Below are positions 50,423 to 61,251 of a stretch of DNA of 64,000 bases, one piece after another. Under the pieces are notes generated by a model. The model did not search any database. It was not told where the DNA came from and saw only the letters and a list, made by a program, of their open reading frames with translations. Where the stretch lies: the NCBI GenBank assembly GCA_021464245.1, contig JADCRB010000021.1:1469305-1533304 (forward strand), read 5' to 3'. Both the position numbers and the translations under genes were made by a program. Position 1 is the first letter of the stretch; each line of letters opens with the position of its first letter. The stretch comes from Carallia brachiata. Lineage: Eukaryota; Streptophyta; Magnoliopsida; Malpighiales; Rhizophoraceae.

Positions 50423-51740
50423 ATTGTGTCTCTGTCGATACTTTTCTTTGTGTTTGCGTGCAATTTTGCTCTTGGTTTGCTGCCTTACATCGCCAATTAT
50501 GCAAACATTGGGGGTCTTGTATAAGGACTGCTACTTGGATTTGTGCTTTCATTCACCCCTGAGCTAAGACAGGAAGTGCAGAGTAATGAACCAGGCATGC
50601 ATACATGATAATATTGTTAAGAGTTTCTTCAGCTTGAAGCAGAAACTAGACAGGCCACTTCCAGGGAGCATCTCTCTTCTTCTTTTTACTCTTCTGCTAG
50701 TTTTTCTTCTTTGGACATCAAGGTTCTTACCTTTGCTTGTAGATTTTGCTGTTGTCGGGCTGTAAGCTTATCTTTTTTGCGCAGGCTTGCTGGGTTTCTT
50801 CTGGTGGTATTCCTGGGCATAAATATAAGCCAGTATAAAAAAATATCTTGATGGGAGACCTGCTGAGAGGTCTTTCACCGTCTTTCAGAGTTTTATTCAG
50901 GTCGATCAAAATTAATCAATTCATTGAACTGAATATTAGATAATTTTAGGTTAAAAAAATATATATATAAGCCAGTATTGCCAGTGGTGTAGATATCTTG
51001 ATTGCATGCCTTCCAAAAGGTTGACCTGCAATGACATGACAACACAATGTGAGGTACAATTTAGTCATAGCGCTTCCTTTCAAGTTCCTTAGGAAGCCAC
51101 TTGATTGGCAGCAAAAGAAGAATAAAGGAATTGCAATGCCGAAAAAAATTCCAATATCTTTAATTCTTGTTTCTAAAAACTTTGGAACATGAATGGTCTA
51201 GGAAAAACTGTAGGTTTTTGTTGTAATCTTAGAGCACTGTTATATGTTCGGACAAAAAAGTATTTGAAATATTACTCGAATGCAACTGATTGTATTTCAT
51301 TTGCAACCGCTTGAATTTCAAGTGTAACCAAAATTAAAAAGAAAAAATTACTGTTATTTTTTTACATATTAAATCTAATTAGTTGTACATCAAATACATT
51401 TGGTTGCATTTGGACAATATTTTGGACACTCTTTTATCTAGAAATGTAACTTTTTCCGTAATCTTATATCGGACACTCCATTACTTATTTATATTGGCAC
51501 TTCTATCATTTTGGCTAAAATGTCAACCTATCGGTGACTTTATTGTCTCTGTGGACTTCAAATTAACTGCATGGCTATTCGTTTATGTAGTGAATTGATA
51601 CTAATGTGTACGTACAATCACACTCTAATGCCAAGGGAATGGTAATTGCAGATGATGGAAAGCGAGACAGGGTTGATTTTGACATGTATTGGCAATGGAA
51701 ATTCCAGGCTTTCTGGCCTATGCCAACATTTCACAATCAA
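50423..51740 (+). pseudogene. rhomboid-like protease pseudogene fragment
   Basis: After an acceptor-like TTTATTGCAG the frame reads a membrane segment and LLPYIANYANIGG, the plant rhomboid signature. It continues in frame after one TAA stop (50522-50524) with GLLLGFVLSFTPELRQEV. A frameshift near 50605 leads to a KSFFSLKQKLDRP stretch and another membrane segment ending at a stop at 50763. A further piece at about 51649-51715 (ESETGLILTCIGNGNSR) matches the type of C-terminal segment found in plant RBL proteins. The residue that would be the catalytic His in the H-x-x-G-G motif is Asn. The catalytic Ser exons were not found. Stop, frameshift and missing exons make this a pseudogene. Confidence 0.55.
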
Positions 51741-52100
51741 GGACGTGGGATTTGTGTACTATGATATGCTCGTGAAAGAGTTGCCTTTCATACCGTTGCT
51801 CCGTTCATTCATTCAGGCATGTGGTGGTGATGCAATGAACCGGGAGAAGCTTGAAACTTAATGTCAATACTCTTTAATTATTGAAGACCAAAATATTAAC
51901 TTTAAAGAATTTTTTGGAAAGTCTTTTTTTTTTAAATATTATTGAGGACCAAAATATTAACTTTATTATGTTAAACTGTAAAAATACTAAATTCTCTATT
52001 TATACTATATGGAAATTAACCCACCTTTTTCTAAAAAAATTTTTAAAAATCAAGCAAACCTACTTAGTGTATAATGCTTTTAATTTTAATTAAATGTTTT
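51741..52100. other. AT-rich spacer
   Basis: Nothing was recognised beyond the tail of an open frame ending at 51861 and a local repeat of GAGGACCAAAATATTAACTT (about 51885-51965). Confidence 0.6.
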
Positions 52101-53860
52101 TTAATGGATCTTTTAATTGGGAGGGCAGGAAATCCTCATCAAATAGGGATTTAGCCATAACGGCTATAAAATGGGCATTATTAATGGCGATAGAGAAAAC
52201 TTCACAATTGGGTTAGGCATGAAATCTTCTATAAATGGCCGTTGATACTCTCAGTTTCTATTTCTCACTCAAAAATCCCCACCTTCCTCTCCGTTTCTTC
52301 TCTCTGTTTCTTCTTCTTCTTTCTTCTTCTTCTTCTTCTTCTGGGTTTTCTTCTTAGAATTCTGGGTTTTCTTCTTCGAATGCTTCGAATTCTTCTTCTT
52401 CCTCGAATTCTTCTTCTTCCTCTTCTTCGAATTCTTCTTCTTCTTTTTCTTCGAATTTCAAGAAAAACAAAAACTTGGGCTTGAGGTTTGAAAATCGGGA
52501 TTTCAAGCTTGAAAGACGCAAAAGGGTTGCTTCCAGGCCAAGGTTCTCTGTTTTTCTTTCTCTTTAATTTGCTTTTTCCATTATTATTTAGGGGTTTTTC
52601 TTTGTTCTCTTCTCTTTGTTCTGGTTTCTTTTTGGTTATCACTCTTTCTTAAAATCTGGGTCTTTTATAATTGTTTTTTTTATTAGAGATAAGCCGTTGA
52701 TTCTTTGTGTTTCTATTTCTCACTCAATTCAAAAGATCAAGATCCCCACCTTCTCTGATCTTTCTTACCGGACAGACAGACATTACTTCTCCAAGCAAAG
52801 CTCTGTTTCTTGATGTTTTTTTTTTCTCTTGCTTTTCTTCTTATTGGTCGTCTTCTTCTTCTTCTTCATCGTCTAGCTTTTCTTCCTTCTCTTTTTCTTT
52901 GAGCTTCAAGAAACATGAGAAATTGGGTTTCGGGTTCCGAAATTGGGATTTCAGAAATTGGGATTTCAGAGACGCATTCGGTCTTTTCTCTTTTAATTTG
53001 GTTGTTCAATCTTTGATGGATTCTTCCTTGTTCCCTTTTCCTTAGTTTCCCTATTTTTCTTTTGATATTTTAAGGTTTCTTTTTGGTTCTCACTCTTTCT
53101 TTAAGTCTGGGTTTTTGTTACTATCTTCTTTTTTCAAGAATTGAAAACATTTTGATATCAAAAGTTTCAGAATTCAAAAAGGTATATGCATAGGAGGGCG
53201 TCCTGTATTGTGTTGGATAAGTATTTTCTTAAGCTGGACTGAAATCTGTGGCTTCACCATTTTACTTAGATATTTAGATTGTTCATAAAATATTGTTGAA
53301 TGAAATATGATAGTGTTAAGATCTCCCATGAAATCAACGGCTGTACTAATGAAGTTTAAATTCTTAATTGGGAGAACAAGAAATCCGCATCAATGGGGGA
53401 TTTAGCCATAACGGCCATAAAATTCGCATTAACGGCTAGTAGTAATATCGGAATTCACATTGGGTTGGGTATGAAATCCGCATCAGCGGGGGAATTCAGC
53501 TTTCTTCATATATTATTTTATTATAAATATAAATATATATATAAATAAGCTGTTGATTCTCTCTGTTTCTATTTTTCTTGACCTTCTTCTTCTTCTTCTT
53601 CTTCTTCTTTTTCTTCTGGGTTTTTTCTTTTCTTTTCTTCTTCTTCCTTCTCTGGGTTTCTTCTTCTTCTTCTTCTATGTTTTCTTCTCCTTCTCCGTCT
53701 ATTATCTTTTGCTTGGTATTTTCTGGTTTCTTTTTTGCTCTCACTCTTTCTTAAAATCTGGGTCTATTTTTTTTTCAAGAACTGAAAACATTCTGATATT
53801 AAAAGAATCAGGATTCAAAAGGGTAAAATAGGAGGGTGCCCTGTATTAGCTGGTCAAGAG
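52101..53860 (+). repeat. self-duplicated leader-like segment with CT/TTC-rich tracts
   Basis: The block starting TTAATTGGGAGG at about 52114, which contains GGATTTAGCCATAACGGC, recurs at about 53370. A TTGATTCT...GTTTCTATTTCTCACTC block appears at about 52240, 52697 and 53548. A GGTTTCTTTTT...CTCACTCTTTCTT block recurs near 52622, 53072 and 53723. Each is followed by TTC/TCT-rich sequence that gives false Ser-rich open frames. The spacing suggests stepwise tandem duplication of a promoter/leader-like unit. No intact coding region follows. Confidence 0.6.
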
Positions 53861-54297
53861 TTTGTTGATCTTTCCACTTGTAAAGTCACATGATAAATCA
53901 TGAAATCTTTAATTACTTAGTGATCACTGTTATGCGTAATGTGTTATTTTCTTTAAAAAAAAATTTACCTTTTCTTTTTTGTTGCCAAGTGTATAAATAC
54001 AGACGTGTGTTTTCTTTCATTTTCATAGGAGGAAATTATAGTTTTTACTACAGCAAATTATCTTAGTTTGATGCTAATTATTGTAAATGGTTTTGACATT
54101 CCTTTTTGACATTCCTTTTTTTATGCTTGACAGATCCTTTTTTAATGCTTGACTGTCAATACACAAGCATGTTTTATGAGGTGGTAAACTTTGCTTGTTA
54201 TGGATTAACTGGTAATAGTCACTTCTTAACAGCTGGTTAAATGAAACACTATTAGATGGAGTTATCTTTGCTAAGTCAAAATTGAGAATATTCCTTT
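53861..54297. other. spacer flanking the retroelement array
   Basis: Non-coding sequence. The last five bases before the LTR (CCTTT, 54293-54297) would be one copy of the target-site duplication; its partner is outside the window. Confidence 0.5.
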
Positions 54298-54675
54298 TGT
54301 TGGTCCCGAAATTACCCAAGAGGGGGGTGAATTGGGTAATTAAAAAACTTATAGCAAAATAAATAAACTTGAATAAATAAAAATATGATATGAGAGATAA
54401 GTGAATCGTGTGCAAGTGATAAAAACAAACACAAAAGAATAACTAATTTTAATCGTGTGTGTTTGTGAAAGAAATCGAGATAAACAATATGTGCCACGTG
54501 TGTGTTAATGAGCAATGATAATGGGAGTTAAAGGAATAGAGAAATCAACACGAGTGATTTATAGTGGTTCGGCTTATCCCCAAGCCTACATCCACTCCCC
54601 AAGATCACCCTTGGGAATTTCACAATCCAGTATCAATCTTCTTCGCGGGTGAAGATTAAACCCTTACAACACTTT

Positions 54676-54789
54676 GGTCACCTGACCAAGAGCACACAAG
54701 CTCTTTTTTTCAATCACACAAAGGTCACCTGACCTTTCTCACAATCACTTGATGGTCACTTGACCACAGTCACACGAAGGTCCACGACC
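54676..54789. promoter_or_regulatory. cluster of four GGTCA...TGACC palindromes in LTR A
   Basis: GGTCACCTGACC at 54676-54687 and 54723-54734, GGTCACTTGACC at 54754-54765 and GGTCCACGACC at 54779-54789. Each has dyad symmetry or near symmetry, and several contain a TGACC W-box-like core. The same cluster, slightly altered (the first palindrome has lost a base), is present in LTR B at about 59512-59625. Confidence 0.5.
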
Positions 54790-55153
54790 TTATAAAGATT
54801 CACAAAGCTTTCACACAAAAAGAACAGATTTCTCACTAAAGCTCACTTTCTCCCTTTCTCTCTTCACTTATGGCTTCATTCTCTCTTACAAAGATTACAA
54901 AAAAAAACTTGCTCTCCTCTCTTTCTTTTTCTAGCACTCAATACTTACACAATAAAGCTCACAGCACATATGCAAAGAACACTTAAGAGAGATTAAGAGA
55001 GAATGAGAGGAATGGAGAGGGATGAATGGAGTCTTGGTGGAGACACCTATTTATAGGTGAAGGAGGGTGTAGGGGCTGCTGCAAGACATTAATGAGGGCT
55101 GATTTTACAGCCAATGGATCCCCAAAAATCGTGGTATTTAAAGATGATTATAC

Positions 55154-56245
55154 CTTGACAGATTTGACAGCTCTTTAGAAAATCATTCATATATCTATGT
55201 ATATAACTCCAAATTGCGTCCCGATTCATGCGTTTGAAAGTAGACATCCAGAGCTTTCCATCCATATAAATATCATGGCCTGATTCCACTCCAGCTAGCC
55301 GTGGTGCTTTCTGGAAGTTGACTGATCCCGCTGGACGGGACAGGCTGTACACCCTTCAGTATTTTGGCAATATCTCCTTCTAAAGAAATCCAATTTGTGC
55401 GATTCTGGTCAATTTAGAAACTAGACAGAATTATCTTTGTATGCATATAAGGTTCAACAGCTAATTCTTTCCCATTTGGTAGTAATCAACTCTTAAAGTA
55501 GACTGATCCTGTTAGCCTTGACAGATTGAGCACCTTTCAGTTCATAGACCATAACTTCCTCCACAAATGTCCAATTGAGATGATTCTTGAGAATTTGGAA
55601 AGTAGACAGAATTATCTTTCCATACATATAAGATTAATCACATGATTCTTCTCCAGCTGTCCATAGTGATCTCTCAAAGTAGACTAAACCAATGTATCTT
55701 GACAGCTTGCCCATAGCTTCCATTTTTGCCTGATAACATTCTATAGGAATATCCAATTAATGTGATTCTACATTATTGGAAAACTAGAATCAATCAGCTT
55801 TCTATCCATATATAGCTTGCCACAAAATTTTGCTCCATCCGATCATTACAGCTTCTAGAAGTTGGCTTATATAGAATGTCTTGACAGCTTGCACATGTTC
55901 CACCTTATTGCCCATAACTTCTTCCACACAACTCCAATCAATGTGAAAATTATTCCATTTGAAAGTAGACTCAATATGCTTTCCAATGACATATAGCTTG
56001 GCATGTAATTTATCCTAAGCAATCCGCAACATTCTTTGAAAATGTACCCATGCGTTGTGTTATCACAGCTTGAGTCCTCATTACTCTTTTAGTCACAACT
56101 TGCTATACAGAACTCCAATTGTCACGATTCTAGTGGCGTTGGAAACTAGACTCCTCTAGCTTTCCAACCATGTATGGCTTGTCATCTAATTCATCTCTAT
56201 GTTAACAAACGAGCCTTTGAAAGTTGACTGTATAGGATGATACTT
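55154..56245. repeat. six tandem repeats of about 181 bp inside LTR A
   Basis: Using the GACAG box as anchor, repeats start at 55157, 55339, 55520, 55701, 55883 and 56064 (CACAG in the last). The intervals are 182, 181, 181, 182 and 181. Each unit shares, in order, CTTGACAG, CCATAACTTC, a TCCAATT...GATTCT block, TTGGAAACTAGAC, AGCTTTCCAnCCATATA and AAAGTTGACT, with considerable divergence between units. LTR B has the same array with anchors at 59983, 60165, 60346, 60527, 60707 and 60888. Confidence 0.85.
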
Positions 56246-56347
56246 GAACTGAATAGAACCAATATCAGTAGTTATCTTGTGCTTGCATTTCTTCCATTCC
56301 AATTTATGTATGTTTAATTAAAAACCTTTAACTGCACGCTTAAATAA

Positions 56348-57226
56348 GAGTACCATGCTTCTCCCCCTTAATATATCAAAAGGTTCTCCCTTTTTGCTCA
56401 ACTAAGCAACCATATATTCTAAATGATATCATCACTCAAGATTGGCGCATAGATAGATAAAAAGATTAAAAAAGCAATTTGACTCAAGTGCATATGATCA
56501 TAATGAATCTCAAAAAATAAGTTACATCAATTTGAGCATGTAGAGAATTCAATCCTGCAATGCGATAATTGATGTAATTTCCTTAGAGGAAAATGTCTAA
56601 ATGAAACCTTAGGGGACTCATACAATGTAATCTCAAGAATGTAAGAACCAATCAAACAGTCACAGAGATAGTATATCATGTGACCTAAAAAATATATACT
56701 CAAATGCTGATCTCGCGAGGATAACGCAACGATGCTACAAAAATTGCAATATATGGTAATGACACGTGATAGTCGATGAATCAAATCTATATATATATAT
56801 ATATATAATCTCTTTTCTCAAATAGCAAAAATCATGCCAAAGAGTTCACTTCTAATTTCACATGAATGAGACATGACATGTAAGCAAACAATACAATAGA
56901 TAGAAATGATCAATAAAAAAGTGTCTCATAATATATGCCCATAAAAATCATATTCTCATGAAAATGACGTGCTCCCCCTTTCTATTGCAAAATATGCACT
57001 AATGTAGTAAACATTTACTCCCCCTAGCTAATATGGAACATGCATGAGATTTTAGGGGTAAAATGAATCATAACTGCAATCTTCAAGTAAGAATATGAAG
57101 CCAATAAATAAATGAGAATGCCATGAATGTGAGACTAAATACTTCAAACCTTGTAAGATATGTCTCATTTTTTTTTTTTTTTTTGAGTTGGATGGCGATA
57201 CAACTCTTCTCCACCTACAAAACAAT
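56348..57226 (-). other. non-coding internal region of retroelement copy A
   Basis: Lies between the gag stop and the LTR, where an autonomous element would have its pol genes. There is no protease, integrase or reverse-transcriptase signature in any frame. It contains CTCCCCC tracts (polypurine on the element strand) and a poly-T run at about 57169-57184. Confidence 0.75.
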
Positions 57227-59042
57227 TTAAGTAGGAGCTTTTGGTACCCAAATGTATTTGGGTCCTTTGGTGTTAGTTTTAGTGTCTTTTGCACTCACAA
57301 AAGAATATCTCATGCTTTGAATGCTTTTTCTAATATTGCATGAGTATGCCATATGACCATAATCTCCACAATAATGACATCTAACATGATATTTCTCTTG
57401 AGAAAATGAATGTTCATGAGATGCTTGAATGAAGTTATACATATGAGGCCTATATTTATGAGAAGATAATATAGATGAATCATAAATTGGTATTTTTGGT
57501 GATGAATGATCATGCCACGATGGTTGTTTAATAGAATAGTGAGGCTTATTATAACGTCGTGATGAATGAGCATACATAAATGCGTGATTGTTGCTTTTAG
57601 AAGTGGATGCTTGTGCATTTGTATTAGCAGCCTTGATTTGGGTTTTATGTGAGTGAAAACCCAATCCAGTTTTATCATTGAGTGGCCTTTGATATCCAAT
57701 CAATGAATCAAGCTTTTCTTTCCCCTTAACAAACTTTAAGAGGGAAATTCGGAGGTCTTCGTTTTCTTTTTTAAGGTGAACATTTTCCTCCTTTAGCTTG
57801 TTTAAAGCAATATGGTGACCTTTTTGCGAATCTTCACTTTCATTTTTAAGTGATTCATTTTCGCGTTTTAGGATCTCATTCTCAGTTTCCATTGCTTTGA
57901 AGCGAGCATTGAGATCACTAAATTTGGCTGCTTGTTTAAACATTTCTTTATTCATACATTCAAGCATATTCATCATATCATCATCATACGAGTCACAGTC
58001 AGAGTTTACCTCATTATCTTTTCCCATGAAGCACATGTAATTGGCTTCCTCATCAGAGGACTCGTCGTCTGAGTCGCTGGAATCGTCCCAAGTAGCTTTG
58101 TAAGCTTTTTTGGTCATCTTCTTCTTTCCCTTTTTCTTACTTGGACAATTAATTGCAATATGTCCAGGTTTGTTACATTCGTAACAAACAATTTCCTTTT
58201 TTTGACTATCACGTTCGGGCGAATGCTTGAGTAGCTTTCGACCAAATTGTTTTTTCTTTCTCAAAAATTTTGAGAACTTTCGTGCAAGCATTACGAACTC
58301 TTCTTGGTCTTGCTCATTGAATAAGCAATCGTCATCGTCCTCTTCATCATCATTCTCGACTTCTCTTCTAGTCGAGATGGAGGATTTGAACGCGACGCCT
58401 TTCTTTTTCTCCATAGTTCTCTTTTGCATGTCATCTCGTAGGTGAGTAGTGAACCCACCAACTCGTTCAACTGCAAGGTGTTTAGATCCTTTGACTCCGA
58501 GATTGCAACAGCTTTTGTATCCCATGACTCTGGAAGGGATCTTAACAATTTTTTTACTAGCTCTGCATTATCAAAGTTTCTTCCAAGATTCCTCAAAGAA
58601 TTAACAATTTTAGTAAATCTGGAATACATGTCAGTAATATTTTCATCATTACTCATTTCAAATAATTCATATTCACGCATCAGAATATTAATCTTACTGT
58701 CTTTAACTCGAGTGGTGCCCTCATACGTCACAACAAGAGTATCCCATATTTCTTTTGCTGATTGACACAAGAGATACGACTATATTCCTCGGGAGTCAGG
58801 GCACAATAGAGCAAGTATTTGGCTTTTGAATTTGTGTACTGAATTTTGGCTTCTTCGGGTGTGTACTCACTTTCGGGTTTGTCAACAATGACTCCATTTT
58901 CAGTTTTTGTAATTCTTCTAGGACCTTGGGAAATGACTGGCCAAACAGTAGGATCATAGCTTTGAAGATACATGGTCATTTTGTTTTTCCAATAACTGAA
59001 ATTGGTGCCATCGAAAATGGGAGGTCTAAGAGGATTTGGCAC
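57227..59042 (-). pseudogene. Ty1-copia-type gag of retroelement copy A (two frameshifts)
   Basis: Begins at the ATG 87 nt after the primer-binding site and ends with GPKYIWVPKAPT and a stop. The N-terminal part has the copia gag signature (FDGTNFSYWKNKM, then AKEIWDTL). It is followed by a basic/acidic linker, zinc knuckle CYECNKPGHIAINC (CX2CX4HX4C), an acidic Asp/Ser stretch, a Glu/Lys/Asn-rich coiled coil, and a second knuckle CHYCGDYGHMAYSC. Frame breaks at about 58764 (two A instead of three in copy B) and about 58424 (T4 versus T5) are one-base homopolymer losses. From 58424 to the stop the frame is open. No pol follows. Gag would form the particle that packages the element's RNA. Confidence 0.85.
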
Positions 59043-59117
59043 CCTCGGGGTGACACATGGGTTGAAGGGAAGTCATGGATCGACTCTTGGTGGTAAAACC
59101 GATAATTCAGAGACAGA

Positions 59118-59129
59118 GCTCTGATACCA
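59118..59129 (-). other. primer-binding site (initiator tRNA-Met type)
   Basis: On the element strand it reads TGGTATCAGAGC, the standard plant copia primer-binding site complementary to the 3' end of initiator methionine tRNA. It begins two bases after the LTR end (59132), which fixes the LTR boundary and the minus-strand orientation. Confidence 0.9.
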
Positions 59130-59131
59130 AT

Positions 59132-61237
59132 TGTTGGTCCCGAAATTACCAAGAGGGGGGTGAATTGGGTAATTTAAAAACTTATAGCAAAATAAATAAA
59201 CTTGAATAAATAAAAATATTATATGAAAGATAAGTGAATCGTGTGCAAGTGATAAAAATAAACACAAAAAAGAATAACTAATTTTAATCGTGTGTGTTTG
59301 TGAAAGAAATCGAGATAAACAATATGTGCCACGTGTGTGTTAATGAGCAATGATAATGAATGAGTTAAAGGGATAGAGAGATCAACACAAGAGATTTATA
59401 GTGGTTCGGCTTATCCCAAGCCTACATCCACTCCCCAAGATCACCCTTGGGAATTTCACAATCCAGTATCAATCTTCTTCGCGGGTGAAGATTAAACCCT
59501 TACAACACTTTGTCACCTGACCAAGAGCACACAGCTCTTTTTCTCAATCACACAAAGGTCACCTGACCTTTCTCACAATCACTTGATGGTCACTTGACCA
59601 CAGTCACACGAAGGTCCACGACCTTATAAAGATTCACAAAGCTTTCTCACAAAAAGAACAGATTTCTCACTAAAGCTCACTTTCTCCCTTTCTCTCTCAC
59701 TTATGGCTTCACTCTCTCTTACAAAGATTACAAAAAAAAACTTGCTCTCCTCTCTTTCTTTTTCTAGCACTCAATACTTACACAATAAAGCTCATATGCA
59801 AAGAACACTTAAGAGAGATTAAGAGAGAATGAGAGGAATGGAGAGGGATGAATGGAGTCTTGGTGGAGACACCTATTTATAGGTGAAGGAGGGTGTAGGG
59901 GCTGCTGCAAGACATTAATGAGGGCTGATTTTACAGCCAATGGATCCCCAAAAATCGTGGTATTTAAAGATGATTATACCTTGACAGATTTGACAGCTCT
60001 TTAGAAAATCATTCATATATCTCTGTATATAGCTCCAAATTGCGTCCCGATTCATGCGTTTGAAAGTAGACATCCAGAGCTTTCCATCCATATAAATATC
60101 ATGGCCTGATTCCACTCCAGCTAGCCGTGGTGCTTTCTGGAAGTTGACTGATCCCGCTGGACGGGACAGGCTGTACACCCTTCAGTATTTTGGCAATATC
60201 TCCTTCTAAAGAAATCCAATTTGTGCGATTCTGGTCAATTTAGAAACTAGACAGAATTATCTTTGTATGCATATAAGGTTCAACAGCTAATTCTTTCCCA
60301 TTTGGTAGTAATCAACTCTTAAAGTAGACTGATCCTGTTAGCCTTGACAGATTGAGCACCTTTCAGTTCATAGACCATAACTTCCTCCACAAATGTCCAA
60401 TTGAGATGATTCTTGAGAATTTGGAAAGTAGACAGAATTATCTTTCCATACATATAAGATTAATCACATGATTCTTCTCCAGCTGTCCATAGTGATCTCT
60501 CAAAGTAGACTAAACCAATGTATCTTGACAGCTTGCCCAAGCTTCCATTTTGCCCAATAACATTCTATAGGAATATCCAATTAATGCGATTCTACATTAT
60601 TTGAAACCTAGACTCAATCAGCTTTCTATCCATATATAGCTTGCCACAAAATTGTGCTCCATCCGATCATTATAGCTTCTAGAAGCTGACTTATATAGAA
60701 TGTCTTGACAGCTTGTACATGTTCCACCTTATTGCCCATAACTTCTTCCACACAATTCCAATCAATGTGAAAATTATTCCATTTGAAAGTAGACTCAATA
60801 TGCTTTCCAATGACATATATCTTGGCATGTAATTTATCCTAAGCAATCCGCAACATTCTTTGAAAATGTACCCATGCGTTGTGTTATCACAGCTTGAGTC
60901 CTCATTACTCTTTTAGTCACAACTTGCTATACAGAACTCCAATTGTCACGATTCTAGTGGCGTTGGAAACTAGACTCCTCTAGCTTTCCAACCATGTATG
61001 GCTTGTCATCTAATTCATCTCTATTTTAACAAACGAGCCTTTGAAAGTTGACTGTATAGGATGATACTTGAACTGAATAGAACAATATCAGTAGTTATCT
61101 TGTGCTTGCATTTCTTCCATTCCAATTTATGTATGTTTGATTAAAAACCTTTAACTGCACGCTTAAATAAACATATTAGTAATTCTCAATGTTTTGTAAT
61201 CATCAAAACCGAATAATGAAACCTTAGGATCTCAACA
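59132..61237 (-). mobile_element. LTR B of the tandem retroelement, full length (2106 bp)
   Basis: On the + strand it starts TGTTGGTCC and ends ATCTCAACA, giving inverted TGTTG/CAACA ends. It is bounded by a primer-binding site on one side and a polypurine tract on the other, so it sits as 3' LTR of the upper copy and 5' LTR of the lower copy at once. It contains the repeat of about 181 bp (about 59980-61070). Confidence 0.9.
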
Positions 61238-61251
61238 TTCTCCCCCTTTTT
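61238..61251 (-). other. polypurine tract of the upper retroelement copy
   Basis: On the element strand it reads AAAAAGGGGGAGAA directly before the LTR start TGTTGAG. Similar CTCCCCC tracts (+ strand) recur near 61320, 61380, 61981 and 62028, a multiple-tract arrangement known from Sirevirus-type copia elements. Confidence 0.8.

Larger units (their letters stand above)
54298..56347 (-). mobile_element. LTR A of the tandem gag-only retroelement, start truncated
   Basis: Aligned with LTR B over its whole length with few differences. On the + strand it begins TGTTGGTCCCG (the LTR's 3' end, since the element reads on the minus strand). It stops at 56347, where a deletion of 194 bp relative to copy B removes the LTR's 5' end and the adjoining polypurine tract. 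It contains the six-fold repeat of about 181 bp (55154-56245) and four GGTCA-type palindromes (54676-54789). Confidence 0.8.

Noticed and set aside
52242..53831. Ser-, Leu- or Arg-rich open frames on both strands
   Set aside because: They are translations of TTC/TCT-rich tracts and their complements, not genes.
55089..55352. 87-codon minus-strand frame in LTR A, repeated at 59915-60178 in LTR B
   Set aside because: It is conserved only because the LTRs are near-identical. It covers the first repeat unit, begins inside it and has no domain signature. A role cannot be excluded but is not supported.
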